From assembly GCA_024167805.1 (NCBI GenBank), contig CP099988.1, positions 1,992,001-2,056,000 on the forward strand: a DNA stretch of 64,000 nt, written 5' to 3'. The position numbers and the translations under genes were made by a program. The notes beneath the pieces were generated by a model. The model had not been told where the DNA came from, made no database searches, and saw only the letters and a program-made list of their open reading frames with translations. Positions within the stretch are counted from its first letter, which is position 1, and every line of letters starts with the position of its first letter. Source of the stretch: Methanobacterium sp. ERen5 (GTDB lineage Archaea; Methanobacteriota; Methanobacteria; Methanobacteriales; Methanobacteriaceae). This document shows, piece after piece, positions 1 through 9,978 of this stretch.

Positions 1-1611
1 CAGGATCTCATGCACGAGAGCTATGCTATGTATACGATTTTCACTTTCACTGTAACTTTCCTTGACAATTGGATCATCAAACTCAGATGCTTGAAGTGAG
101 ATGAGTGAAGCTATTATCTGCAAACTATTTTTAACCCTGTGATGAATCTCCCTTAACAACAGTTCCTTCTCTTTTAAAGATGATTTTAACAGAGTTTCGG
201 CTATTTGTCTGTCGGTTATGTCTATGAGTGATATCAAGCTCTTTTTGGTTCTAGGTATAAAATCAAAGGTGGCAAAGAAATATTTAGGTTTATCGTTGAC
301 TATGATTTTAACATCGTAGGTCTTTAAACTCATTTCACTGTTGTTATTTGAGGTTATGCTATGATGCCCTTGTACTTCCAACCGTTGTTCTGGAACAACG
401 AGTTCTATCCAGTTGTTCCCAATTATGTCACTTTTTTTCAGCCCAAGCATGTTTTCAAAGGTTTTGTTAACGAGGGATATTGTAAGATCATCCTCTGCAA
501 TTAACATGGCTGTGCCTGTGTTTTCAAAGATATTTCTGTACTTCTTTTCACTGGTTTCAAGATCTTTTTCATACTTCTGTAGCGAGAATAGGCTGCTGTT
601 TATTGAACTGGCTAACTCACTGAGTTCATCATCTCCAGAAACTGTCACACGTCTTTTGATGTCTCCGGTTTTTCCAATATCTACTATTTCTCCCATTAAC
701 TTATCCAGACGATTTAAAACATTTTTATCTAAAATGTAGAGTGCAAGGATAATGAATAATATTCCCACCAGTAAAATGGAACCAACGAAGTAAAAAACAC
801 TGTTTAGGTAGGAGTGATACAATGTCCTTGCCATTTCAGACTTGACTATGATGGAAGGATTTCCATATATATCATTTAAAAGGCTGTAGGCTGCAATAGA
901 ATTTCCTCCCAGTACTTTAAATGAGGTGGGAGTTGCATTGGATAGGTGGGGTAGCATAGTTTTATATTCTGGAGATGAATTAGCAGAGTTGTAGGCTTGG
1001 ATCGATAGTGTGCTATTTGGAATATTTATCAGTTTGTTGAGTTCTGTTTGGGTGAGGTACCTCCCCATTATAAGGGTCCCTGAAGATGGTCCCTGGTTAT
1101 GACCAGTTAGAACAGGTTTGGAAATAATTATCATGGGGCCTTCAGGCAAGTCAAGGAGTCCGCAGTAACCTTGCATATTGTTGGATTGTAAAATCTGACT
1201 TTCGTTACTGAAACTACTTAAATTTTCTGGTAAACTCATAAATTCGTTGTTTTCAAGGTTGTAGGCCTTTCCATATTTGATGTTCCCGTTGGTGTCTATG
1301 TACATGATCAAGTTAAGATCGAGCCTTTTGAAGGTTTGAGGACTCAGATCACGCGTGGCAAAGCTTGGATTGTTACCTTTGAGGTAGTTGTAAGCATCAT
1401 CCCACTGAGACCAATCCCTTGCAGTTTCATTCATAGCAGTTATGGTGTGGTTCAATCCAGAAAGTTCATCTTTAAGAACATGGTTACTGTAGCGTTGTTC
1501 ATAATCCATGGAGGTGCTTAAAAAAACAAACTGTGAGATTAATAGAAGTATCAATATCAGCAATGTTATGATAATACCACTATAAATCAAAGTTTTGCTT
1601 CTTAACCTCAT
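1..1611 (-). CDS. Sensor histidine kinase, CHASE4-HAMP-PAS-HisKA_2 (3' end outside window)
   Basis: Membrane sensor kinase, 537 codons visible, continuing past base 1. The start is ATG at 1611, followed by a positively charged MRLRSK and a hydrophobic segment. An extracellular region of about 240 residues with a DWSQWDDAY stretch is typical of CHASE4. A second membrane helix (about residues 265-285) leads to HAMP-like helices, then a PAS domain ([20 protein letters not shown]) and a HisKA_2 box with REIHHRVKN (His near residue 489), followed by a helix typical of the LuxR-like/LytS class of phosphoacceptor domains. The HATPase domain must lie beyond the window. No adjacent response regulator is seen. 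The ligand is unknown. The frame is intact. Confidence 0.9.
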   Translation of the reverse strand, partial: MRLRSKTLIYSGIIITLLILILLLISQFVFLSTSMDYEQRYSNHVLKDELSGLNHTITAMNETARDWSQWDDAYNYLKGNNPSFATRDLSPQTFKRLDLNLIMYIDTNGNIKYGKAYNLENNEFMSLPENLSSFSNESQILQSNNMQGYCGLLDLPEGPMIIISKPVLTGHNQGPSSGTLIMGRYLTQTELNKLINIPNSTLSIQAYNSANSSPEYKTMLPHLSNATPTSFKVLGGNSIAAYSLLNDIYGNPSIIVKSEMARTLYHSYLNSVFYFVGSILLVGILFIILALYILDKNVLNRLDKLMGEIVDIGKTGDIKRRVTVSGDDELSELASSINSSLFSLQKYEKDLETSEKKYRNIFENTGTAMLIAEDDLTISLVNKTFENMLGLKKSDIIGNNWIELVVPEQRLEVQGHHSITSNNNSEMSLKTYDVKIIVNDKPKYFFATFDFIPRTKKSLISLIDITDRQIAETLLKSSLKEKELLLREIHHRVKNSLQIIASLISLQASEFDDPIVKESYSESENRIHSIALVHEIL

Positions 1612-1857
1612 TTTAACTCACACACATCTCATGAACATTTGTAACAAGTTAATCATTACTAGTGATTCCTTAAATAAAAATCTATTATCTCCAAAAATTT
1701 CTGGGATATCCAAATATTACGAAACTATTTAGAAAAAGTATTATTTAAATCTTATTTAAAAAAAATATTATAAATTAAAAATTTCCAATTGTTGGATAAA
1801 AGTTGCTTGTACTTTAATTTGGTGCCTCAAAATGCAGTTTAAAGCTAAATTATTAGT

Positions 1858-2687
1858 TTAAATGAGTTTATTTAGACTTTCTGCAGGATAAACTAATTCT
1901 TCTTCAAACATTTCTAATAGACTATCTTTTTTGAGATGTTCTAAAGCTAGGTTAATTCCATAGAGACTTGTGAATATAAGTAACGTTGGTAAACTAACTC
2001 TTTCTACTTTACAAGACTTTAGATCATTGATTGTAAACTCATTTACATTGTATGGTTGTCCTGCGGCAATACTTACTGGTCCTTTGACTTCTTTCTTGAT
2101 TTTTTTACTTCATTGAATGTTGCAACATAAGTTATGAATGTTAAATCTGCCCCTGCCTCTATGTACTGATTGGCACGTTCAATGGCAATTTCCAACCCTT
2201 CGTATCTATCTACCGTTGATCTCAATGCATCAGTACGGCCATTAATAATAAAATCGGGTTTAGCTTCAATTTCTGCAGTTTCCTTGGCAACCCTAATTTT
2301 TTCTGTCATTAAATCAACATCAACAACAGAAACACAGTTCTTTCTACAGGGGATTTGATCTTCAATGTTGAGACCTGCTGCACCTGTTTGTACGAATTTT
2401 TTCACGGTTTCCATCACCACTTCCGGACCTCCATAACCGTCTTCAGCATCGGCCATAACAGGAACATCTACGGATTCTACAATTCTTCGTGTCCACTCAA
2501 GATTCTCATCTAGGGTAACATCAATTTCATTGTTGTAACCAGCAGCTATTGAAAAACTGTAACCTGAACATTGAACAGCTTTAAAACCAGCATTTTCAAT
2601 TAATTTCGCACTTATGGGGTCATATGCATCAGGCATAACTAAAGTTTCAGACGAATTTAACAGATTTTTAAGTATTTTAGTTTTCAT
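1858..2687 (-). CDS. Isocitrate lyase/PEP mutase family protein (apparent frameshift at 2100-2106)
   Basis: The first 196 or so residues are a clear isocitrate lyase/phosphonomutase barrel: MPDAYDPISAKLIENAGF, the metal-binding DAEDGYGG, NIEDQ, and INGRTDAL. The frame breaks in a run of seven T (A on the coding strand). With one more A it continues KKIKKEVKGPVSIAAG and runs to a TAA at 1858, giving about 276 residues, a normal family length. The lyase loop KKCGH is not conserved here (RKNCVS), so it is probably not a standard 2-methylisocitrate lyase; a hydrolase or C-P/C-As mutase-type activity is possible but unproven. It is the last gene on the strand of the arsenic operon, 48 bases after the Fe-S gene, so it may be co-transcribed. 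Confidence 0.75.
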
Positions 2688-2735
2688 AAACTATCCCACA
2701 ACCATTATTCTCCATAAAAACCACTTAAATTGGAT

Positions 2736-4116
2736 TTAACTACAACAACTGCCATCACCCAGACTAATACCTAACTTATTTAAAAATGCAATATATCCAT
2801 TATTCTTTAGTTCTAATTGATCGTTAAGTCCGTAAACATCTATTTCTTTAGAAGAGAGTAATTTGGATAATTTAACAGTTGTGAAATCTTTCAACAATTC
2901 TTCTATAGTTTTTTCATCCATCACAAATAATAAATCAGCTTTACATTTTTCTAATTCATCGAAGGGTTTTAAACCTACTTTCAACTCATTATCCACTTTG
3001 TTTATAAGGAGAATATTTTCATTTTCAGCCACTGCTATTGCCATGGTAAAATCGTTAAGTAAGTCTTTAAACAGTTCTGTGTTCTCGTTAACCCAGTTGT
3101 TCCACAATTTTACATCGAAGTATTTAGCTTGTTTTTCTTTTAATTTGGCATTTATTTTGTCAAATTTATTTTTTACATGTTCATAACCCTTTTCTTCAAA
3201 AGGACAAGCCTCTATACAGTAGGTACAGCCTAGACTACATCCGATACAGTTCTTCTTTACAAGTTCAACTTCGCTACCACAACAGGAATCTACTTCTACC
3301 AATGCTTTCTCAGGGCAAGCTTTAACACATTTACCACATATTTCACAGTATTCAGGTATCCAAGCATGTTCATTTTCTTCATTTAAAGGTAAATTAGAGA
3401 TACTTGTGAATATGGCGGAAATTTTTTGTCGGGGTCCTAATTCTGGAGATATTAAAAGACCACTCTCTCCAATGTAACCTGTTCCTGCTTCTTGACCAAG
3501 TGCTGAGAAATTAACAAGCCCACCATATGGATGTGCAATTTCAGTTCCAAAACCATTTTTTCTGAGATAGTCCGATAGTTTTGTGGTAATAATTGCTAAT
3601 TTAACATATGCAGTATCATTAAGGTCTTTTGCATCAATTCCGGGTGGGGTGTCAATTATATCTTTGTGCATCTCTATATTCAAAACAATAGTAAACGGAT
3701 ACTGAATGAATTTGTCTTTAATAAGCAATTTTGGAGTTAATAAACTGTATCCTACATTGCTAATGCCTAAAGAATGTGCATAATCTTCAAATTCCTTAAT
3801 AAATTCTTCATTAGCTGTAAATTTTGGTTTATCTGGGTTATCTACACGTGATAAATCTGGAAAATCAATACTACCACAGCAACAGTCGTCATTTTCAGAT
3901 GTTTCTAAATTTTCTGTACCACAACCACACCCCTCATCATGATTTGGTTCGTTGTTTTCTGTGTCACAATCGCAGTCTTCTTCAAAAGTTTCTTCATGGC
4001 ATTCACATTCCGACTTTTTTGGATGCTTCTTCATTGCAGTTGCATGAACCTATCTTTTTAGCATTCTCTGTGTTATCTTGTTTGATGTTATCATCTCCAT
4101 AGTTATTATCTTCCAT
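2736..4116 (-). CDS. Cys-rich ferredoxin-type Fe-S protein of the arsenic operon (apparent frameshift at 4015-4020)
   Basis: The core has an [15 protein letters not shown] segment and [11 protein letters not shown], as in the iron-sulfur proteins related to reductive dehalogenases and QueG, followed by two 4Fe-4S motifs ([12 protein letters not shown] and [16 protein letters not shown]). The N-terminus is unusual: CECHEE, CDCDTE, GCGCG and DDCCCG clusters, and the C-terminus ends GDGSCCS. The longest ORF starts with ATG at 4034, but an ATG at 4116 has a much better ribosome-binding site (GGGGG 8 bases upstream) and encodes MEDNNYGDD and a further CNC pair before running out of frame; deleting one A of the six at 4015-4020 joins both. 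I infer a redox protein with a thiol-rich metalloid-binding tail. It follows the DUF166 gene in the arsenic operon. Confidence 0.7.
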
Positions 4117-4143
4117 ATAATTTCCCCCAATTCGAATTCAATT

Positions 4144-4803
4144 TTATTTTTGAAAAGCTTCTTCAAAAGCTTCTTGATGCAGACTTGATGCCATTTCTTT
4201 TTTACATTCTTCATCAGAAAACAGCCTCATTTTAGCAGCCCTGCAAGGATAATGCTGTAATTTAAGCCCGGCTTCAGTAGGAATATTTTCCAAATCATTA
4301 CTACCAAAATATTTTTCTGAAATGTAATCTACTACAAACTTGGTTGAACCACATGGAGAAGACCTTATAACGTCTATGATAGCAATTTTACCATCTTCTA
4401 GTTTTATATCTACTTTTGGCTTCCCAATTTTGGATGTGAAAGTATCGAACACTTCATTCCCGTTTTCTTCCAATTCACACATGATATTGGGACAATTAAC
4501 ATTTTCATACCTTTCTAATTGATTTTTAAATCCTTCACCTTTCCATGCAGCTACAATAATATGATCTACATCGCTGTTAACTTGGTCTACAAGGTCTAAT
4601 GTTAGGTCGGGGTGCTGTGTGTAAGTTATTAAGATATTAGCTTGTTTAATTCTGTTTAATGCATCTATGGGGAAGTCAATTTCATCCATGAACATTGATG
4701 TTGGTTTTTCCAACTCAACAAATTCTGTGTCGAATTGTTCGTTTATATTTTCATAAGCTCTTTCACCATACGGTCCATCTGTAGCTATTACAACGTTTAA
4801 CAT
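4144..4803 (-). CDS. DUF166 family protein
   Basis: About 219 residues starting MLNVVIATDGPYGERA; the ATG at 4803 is preceded by GGAG 9 bases upstream, better than the ATG 15 bases earlier. The sequence fits the DUF166 family of methanogens, which older annotations call thymidylate synthase-like without proof. Conserved features visible are a Rossmann-like N-terminus, IRSSPCGSTKFVVDYI and HYPCRAAKM, whose cysteines could bind metal. It lies 31 bases after arsC and before the Fe-S gene, so it is probably co-transcribed with arsenic genes. Function unknown. Confidence 0.7.
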   Translation of the reverse strand: MLNVVIATDGPYGERAYENINEQFDTEFVELEKPTSMFMDEIDFPIDALNRIKQANILITYTQHPDLTLDLVDQVNSDVDHIIVAAWKGEGFKNQLERYENVNCPNIMCELEENGNEVFDTFTSKIGKPKVDIKLEDGKIAIIDVIRSSPCGSTKFVVDYISEKYFGSNDLENIPTEAGLKLQHYPCRAAKMRLFSDEECKKEMASSLHQEAFEEAFQK

Positions 4804-4834
4804 TTTTTTCAACTCCAATTATACTGCATGAGAA

Positions 4835-5314
4835 TTATTTATTTGGTAAACAACAACCATCACTCTCTTCTTCCATATCGCACGACTCTTTTGGTAACAT
4901 ATGGGAATAGTATAGATCATCTAACCAAAATTTCAATTCTTCCCTTACTTTCTTAAATAATTCAAATTTTTCTTCTTCAGTCCCTTCAATTGATGATGGA
5001 TCTTCAAATGCTTGTTTAAAGTATTTTTTACCACCTGAAAAGAATGGGCAAGCATTATAAGAATTTCCACAAACTGTTATAACGTAATCAAATTTATGGT
5101 TCTGGAATTCCTTCAAAGACTTAGATCTTTGGTTGGAAATATCAATTCCAATTTCATCCATACATTTTATTGCCAATGGGTCTACTCTTTGAGGTTCACT
5201 TCCCGCACTGTAAACATCAAAACTATCACCATAAAACTGCCTGAACAATCCTTCTGCCATTTGTGATCTGGCTGCATTATGGACACACATGAATAAAACT
5301 CTTTGTTTGACCAT
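4835..5314 (-). CDS. arsC: Arsenate reductase, low-molecular-weight phosphatase type
   Basis: 159 residues. The N-terminus RVLFMCVHNAARSQMAEG holds the catalytic CX5R loop (Cys10 to Arg16), and YSAGSEP, CMDEIGIDIS and VITVCGN follow the thioredoxin-coupled ArsC pattern; the DPSS stretch carries the general-acid Asp. It reduces arsenate to arsenite. The C-terminal tail is extended and has CDMEEESDGCC, three cysteines not needed for the phosphatase fold and resembling the Cys-rich ends of the neighbouring Fe-S protein. It is separated from the upstream gene by 164 bases, the largest gap in the operon, so a secondary promoter is possible. Confidence 0.9.
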   Translation of the reverse strand: MVKQRVLFMCVHNAARSQMAEGLFRQFYGDSFDVYSAGSEPQRVDPLAIKCMDEIGIDISNQRSKSLKEFQNHKFDYVITVCGNSYNACPFFSGGKKYFKQAFEDPSSIEGTEEEKFELFKKVREELKFWLDDLYYSHMLPKESCDMEEESDGCCLPNK

Positions 5315-5478
5315 TTATCTCACTTCATTCATTGAAATTTAGACTAACAAAATATTGGTGATCAAGATTACTCAAATGAGTAGTAAATAAGAGATTAGTG
5401 TTAGCACAAGTCTAGAATTTCTTTAACGTACAGAAAGCATCTTGTAATATTCTTACAGCCCATATAGAATATTTAAAT

Positions 5479-5853
5479 TTAGTCTATAAGCTCAACAATT
5501 TTCTGTTTCATTAGTTCAACGCATTTTTCACCATATTCATCGAGTCTTACTGAGTCAGTTGGTTTTAAATTAGCTGAATTTAATTCTTCTTGGGCATTAA
5601 CGACTTTTGATACCTTCACACCTTTTTGTTTTAATATTTTATCGACACAAGCTCCTTCACAGCCATTGACAGCTATAATTGGATACTTTTCGATTAATTT
5701 TTTAAATCCTTCCCTTTCAGCCGATGTTGCGCCCATACAAATGGATATAAGATCGTCACGTTCTTTGACAACATCGCTACTTGCAGCCCTTGTTATTAAA
5801 CCGTATGGGCTCATTCCACTACATGGGGCCAGAGCATATTTTTTCTTCTCCAT
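5479..5853 (-). CDS. Putative zinc-binding DGC-domain-like protein
   Basis: About 124 residues starting MEKKKYALAPCSGMSPYG. I chose ATG at 5853 because GGTG lies just upstream; the longer frame starts with GTG at 5862 directly after the arsR stop. Cysteines at CSGMSPYG, CMGA and NGCEGACVDK match the pattern of the small putative zinc-binding proteins (DGC domain) that often sit beside ArsR regulators and arsenic genes. Role unknown; a metalloid chaperone or carrier is plausible. It is translationally coupled to arsR (9 bases apart). Confidence 0.75.
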   Translation of the reverse strand: MEKKKYALAPCSGMSPYGLITRAASSDVVKERDDLISICMGATSAEREGFKKLIEKYPIIAVNGCEGACVDKILKQKGVKVSKVVNAQEELNSANLKPTDSVRLDEYGEKCVELMKQKIVELID

Positions 5854-5862
5854 AGTTATCAC

Positions 5863-6225
5863 CTATTCAATTGTTATGATCAATTCGCTGATTAAATCTG
5901 TAATTTTAGGGTCTGTTAGCCTATAATGGATCCAAACCCCTTCTTTACGTCCGGTAATGAATCCTGAATTTTTTAGTATGTTTAAATGATGTGAAATACT
6001 GGATTGTGGCTTGTTTAATGCATAAATTATTTCACAAACGCATAATTCCTTATCTGACAATAAATATAAAATTTTGAGTCTAGTAGCATCGGATAATGCT
6101 TTAAGTTTGTTTGAATGCGATTCTAATTTCTTATCATTAGGTAGGGATGTTAATATCTCTTTCATTCTGAGTATCTGCTCAGAATCAGGTTTTCCTTCTT
6201 CTGGAATTGGACAGGTTTTCATCAA
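5863..6225 (-). CDS. arsR: ArsR-family arsenic-responsive repressor
   Basis: 120 residues with the ArsR winged helix: [16 protein letters not shown], the metalloid-binding motif ELCVCEI in helix 3, then the recognition helix [17 protein letters not shown] and a wing HYRLTD. In known ArsR proteins the ELCVCD cysteines bind As(III) and release DNA. It lies 10 bases after arsM and is followed at once by the zinc-binding protein gene. The palindrome at 7022-7045 in front of arsM is the likely operator, making the operon self-regulated. Confidence 0.93.
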   Translation of the reverse strand: MMKTCPIPEEGKPDSEQILRMKEILTSLPNDKKLESHSNKLKALSDATRLKILYLLSDKELCVCEIIYALNKPQSSISHHLNILKNSGFITGRKEGVWIHYRLTDPKITDLISELIITIE

Positions 6226-6235
6226 TATTCCACCG

Positions 6236-6994
6236 TTATTTCGTAGCTTTAACTTGTATGCTGATTATTTTACCAACCAATCTTTCGTCCAAATTGGTAT
6301 CTGTGAAGTAATGCTGTTCAACAATTTCAATATTATTGAACCCTGCTTCTTTTATGGTATTTAAGTATTTTTCTAGTTCAACAGCTCCACCTATGCATTC
6401 TGACCATGCTTGGAAGCTTTGCATAATTTCTTTTGGAAGTTCTCCCTCTGTTACTAGATCCGAAACTAAAATTTTACCTCCGGGCTTCAGTACCCTAAAT
6501 GCTTCTTTATATGCAACTAGCTTGTCAGGAGTTAAATTAATAACACAGTTACTTATTATGACATCAACTGAATCTGTTTCAATTGGTAAATCTTCTATTT
6601 CCCCTAATTTAAACTCAACATTTTCATATTTACTTTCTAAAGCATTTTTTGAGGCAATTTGAACCATTTCTTCGGTCATATCTATTCCAATTACTTTTCC
6701 AGATTCGCCTACCTTGTTTGCCGCGAGAAATACATCAATCCCTCCGCCTGATCCCAGATCAAGAACGACATCTCCTGCTTTTAATTCCACAAGTGCAGTT
6801 GGGTTTCCGCATCCAAGTCCATACATTGCGTTTTCAGGTATGCTCTTCAGATCTTCAACTGAGTAACCTGCAGATTTTGCCTGTTCAATCACGGAATTGA
6901 CACTGCAAGAAGTACATGAATCATTATCAGACTTTTTAATGGCTATTTTTGAATATCTATTTTTAATATGTTCTTTAATCTCATTAGATTCCAT
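6236..6994 (-). CDS. arsM: Arsenite S-adenosylmethionine methyltransferase
   Basis: 252 residues starting [21 protein letters not shown] at 6994 preferred over the upstream in-frame ATG at 7012 because GGTG precedes it. The SAM-binding motif [17 protein letters not shown] is clear. Cysteines in [15 protein letters not shown] and SECIGGA match the three arsenite-binding cysteines of ArsM. It methylates As(III), giving volatile or excreted methylarsenicals. First gene of the operon, 28 bases behind a perfect palindrome. Confidence 0.93.
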   Translation of the reverse strand: MESNEIKEHIKNRYSKIAIKKSDNDSCTSCSVNSVIEQAKSAGYSVEDLKSIPENAMYGLGCGNPTALVELKAGDVVLDLGSGGGIDVFLAANKVGESGKVIGIDMTEEMVQIASKNALESKYENVEFKLGEIEDLPIETDSVDVIISNCVINLTPDKLVAYKEAFRVLKPGGKILVSDLVTEGELPKEIMQSFQAWSECIGGAVELEKYLNTIKEAGFNNIEIVEQHYFTDTNLDERLVGKIISIQVKATK

Positions 6995-7021
6995 GATAAC
7001 ACCTTCAATCAAATTAAATTG

Positions 7022-7045
7022 ATATATCTATATATGTAGATATAT
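7022..7045. promoter_or_regulatory. Palindromic operator, ATATATCT-N8-AGATATAT, before arsM
   Basis: Perfect inverted repeat with 8-base arms and an 8-base spacer (9-base arms if the next pair is counted). A TATA-like element on the minus strand lies at 7066-7073, so the start of transcription should fall inside the palindrome, the position expected for an ArsR repressor site. The same arms and spacing recur at 44170-44193. Confidence 0.7.
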
Positions 7046-7136
7046 TGATTATTGTTGGTGTTGTCATATAAATTTAATGCAAATAAAAGCTACAAAAAAT
7101 AAAAAATATTTATTGAAATTTTCAAGGGCTCAGCAT

Positions 7137-8459
7137 TCAATACTTATCTAACAATAGATTAACCTCTTCTTCAAGGCTTAAATTCTTTAAATAATTATTT
7201 TCTTCAGTTTTAACTGCGATATACGCCTTTGAAAGTCCATCTCCCAAGGAATTTATTAACACTTCATCCTTGTACAGGAATTTTATTGCATCATCAACAC
7301 AAGAAGGTAAATTCTTTATGTTGAGTTTCAACCTTTCCTCCTTTTCAAGCTGGGCAGGATCTAGTTGGACAGGCTCAGGGAGGGATAATTTCTCATTAAT
7401 TCCATTTAAACCCGCACATATTATGGATCCAATGGAAAGATAAGGATTTGACGTTGCATCTGAAGTTTTAATTTCGAAGTGTTTAATGGTTCTATCTGGC
7501 TCCTTAACTATCCTTATACTGGCTTCTCTGTTATCAAAGCCCCAGCAACCATACTTACCTGCCCAAGAACTAGGAAGAATTCTCCTGTACGAGTTGGGTG
7601 TGGGGGTTGTGATGGCCATTAAAGAACTTAAATGTTCAAGTATTCCTGCAATGAAATGATGAGCACTGTTTCCGAGTTCAAAGTTTTCATCGGGGTCATG
7701 TAGGATGTTTACACCATCTCTCCAGAGACTCAGATGGATGTGGCAGCCACTTCCAGCATGATCAGCAAATAGTTTGGGTAAAAATGATGCCAACATGTCA
7801 TGTTTTAATGCTACTCCACGTACAGTTTCTCTGAAAATGATCTGGTTGTCAGCAGCTTTCATTGCATCATCGTAGTGTACAGTAATTTCATGTTGACAGG
7901 GACCAGACTCAGAATAGTACTGTTCCACAGAAAGGCCCTGTGCTTCAAGATCATCCGTAATTTCCATTATAACTTCGTTGTTCAAATTCATGGAATTAGT
8001 GGATGCAAAAGCTGTATTTTCACGACATCTTAATGGATCATCCTGGTTTAGAAGGTAAAACTCGTTTTCAAACGAAGCTTTTATTTCAAGCCCTTCCTCA
8101 CCTGCCAGTTTCAACATCTTTTTTAAATAGTTCCTTGGACAAAATTCCCATGGACTTCCATCCACATACATATCTCCAATTGCCAAGGAATTTCCAGGGG
8201 CATAGGGTATTTTCCTAATTGTTGAGTTGTCTGCTCTTAAATATACCTCACCAACAGGATCCAATGGTGCACCTGGAACAACACCATCGTAAACCACAGG
8301 AACTCCTTGCTGGGCACGAGATATTCCAACCACGGCTTCTGAAACATCATCATCCACTTTCATACGAAGGGCCTTCGAACGTATCATGTTAGCATTATCA
8401 GCCCATAAAATTCTTAAAAATCGAGATCTCTCCCCTAGATCTTCCAATTGTTTTCCCAT
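7137..8459 (-). CDS. Glutamine synthetase-like amide ligase
   Basis: 440 residues of the glutamine synthetase superfamily, catalytic-domain type. ENEFYLL, GPCQHEITVHY, SGCHIHLSLW, NSYRRILPSSW and the adenylate/substrate region GFDNREASIRIV are all present, so ATP, metal and glutamate sites look intact. The N-terminal beta-grasp part is shortened and divergent and the protein lacks the adenylylation region of GlnA, so it is more likely a GlnA paralogue acting on another amine than the main ammonia-assimilating enzyme. Single gene; a terminator-like T-rich tract follows. No GGAA-N6-TTCC site was seen upstream, which also argues against nitrogen control. Confidence 0.8.
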   Translation of the reverse strand: MGKQLEDLGERSRFLRILWADNANMIRSKALRMKVDDDVSEAVVGISRAQQGVPVVYDGVVPGAPLDPVGEVYLRADNSTIRKIPYAPGNSLAIGDMYVDGSPWEFCPRNYLKKMLKLAGEEGLEIKASFENEFYLLNQDDPLRCRENTAFASTNSMNLNNEVIMEITDDLEAQGLSVEQYYSESGPCQHEITVHYDDAMKAADNQIIFRETVRGVALKHDMLASFLPKLFADHAGSGCHIHLSLWRDGVNILHDPDENFELGNSAHHFIAGILEHLSSLMAITTPTPNSYRRILPSSWAGKYGCWGFDNREASIRIVKEPDRTIKHFEIKTSDATSNPYLSIGSIICAGLNGINEKLSLPEPVQLDPAQLEKEERLKLNIKNLPSCVDDAIKFLYKDEVLINSLGDGLSKAYIAVKTEENNYLKNLSLEEEVNLLLDKY

Positions 8460-8742
8460 GACTCAAACCCCTCCAATAAACTTAGATAGTTTACAAACAA
8501 TCAAAGTGTTAACCATGTCCCATATAAAGTAATATAATTATTTATTTTTCTTCATATCTAAAATTTATCACTTAGAAACCAATAACATAAACACAGTACC
8601 GATAATTAAATCAAGATCTATAGCAACAGGTATTCCATACTGAGATCGAACGTGGATAAAATAAGTGCATTTTTTATGTGGATCAAATTATTTATCCGCA
8701 AAGCTTATAAGTTGCCGATGAAACAACTTAATAAGTACAGTT

Positions 8743-8823
<81 letters not shown>

Positions 8824-8890
8824 CCTAAAATACTAATTTTAATAATTTAATTCACTTTGATCTGAGTTTTAGTTCCTTTTTTTATTTAAA

Positions 8891-9678
8891 TCAGTTGAAG
8901 TCCATGAATTCATGGTATTTGTTCAAATACTGTTTGGAATCAAGGATCAATTGTTTTATTTCTGTGGATAAATCCTTATTTAGTAATTCAAGTCGTATTA
9001 ATTGGTTAGTGTCTTTGTATCCCTCAAATAAATCTATTTCGGGTGTTATGTTCACGTACAACGTGCTCAGATATTCATTTCTTCCCTTTACTAGTTCATT
9101 GATATGGAATGTCAATTCTTTAATTTCAATCAAATCCCTGACAAATTGGGGGTCAATATCAAAATCAATAATGTTGCCCATGAATATAGGCCAGAAACCG
9201 TTGTTCAAGTTGTCTGTTTTTTTAGATTCCCAACCATTTGACAATAAATTTTCAGCATGATTCTGATTGGTTTTAATGGTATCGTTAACGATGTAAATTA
9301 TTCTTTTAACTTTTCTTGATTCTCTATCCCTTTCTAAACGTTGGTTTAGGTAAAATCCTATTGCTGCCACCATCATGGATCCCAGTAACAAGTAGACAGA
9401 ATTGAAGTAGGATGGAATCCACGTCATTCCCAATCCAATGGTTAATATTATGGCAAATATGAGTGCAATGATAAATAAGAAGATCATGACACGTTCATAA
9501 TAATTGCTTATTGACGCGTTTTTCAGGACAGAAATTGTATACACTACAACTAGTACCAGTGTACCAATTAAAATTGATAAGATTAATGCTAAAATTGAAT
9601 CTCCGCTTTTCGTAAAAATGTAGATAAAACAAGAACATGAAATGAGAATGAAACCGATAATTGCTAGAATTTTTTCAT
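8891..9678 (-). CDS. Membrane protein of unknown function (apparent frameshift at 9670-9675)
   Basis: The longest open frame (217 codons, GTG start at 9544) begins inside hydrophobic sequence. Upstream the same frame stays open; adding one A to the run of six at 9670-9675 links it to ATG at 9678, giving MKKILAIIGFILISC and four N-terminal membrane helices in about 100 residues. The rest is a cytoplasmic helical domain of about 160 residues (RLERDRESRKVKRI, then alpha-helical sequence to EFMDFN). I do not recognise the family. It is a lone gene next to tRNA-Glu. Confidence 0.6.
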
Positions 9679-9978
9679 CACATCATTTTTTTTGAATTAT
9701 CGTATTTACTATTTCCGAAATTAAATTTCAATCAAAAAAATTATTAGGTTAAACATTTTTCTCAATGAATTTTTATGAAATCAAAAATAATCTTTGAATA
9801 TCAATTTAGGGATGGTAATTGTTTTATTTGATAGTATGATTTTTGAATCGATATCAGATGTGTCTTATAAGATTTCGTTAAATGATATTTCACATAAAAT
9901 TTATACATCGGTGTAAATAAAAATTATAATTGAAATTTGGATAAGGTTTTACATTCTTTATCTATTGGGGGAAGTAAT
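9679..9978. other. Intergenic region, promoter of the secreted protein gene
   Basis: AT-rich divergent spacer of 300 bases. It ends with a GGGGGAAG ribosome-binding site at 9967-9974 before the TTG start at 9979. No gene or repeat seen. Confidence 0.5.

Noticed and set aside
413..739. Plus-strand ORF of 108 codons at 413-739
   Set aside because: It lies wholly inside the antisense strand of the histidine kinase, which has clear domains; many similar long frames opposite real genes were treated the same way.
7137..8459. Main glutamine synthetase GlnA
   Set aside because: The N-terminal domain is short and divergent and no NrpR-type operator is present; a paralogue is more likely.
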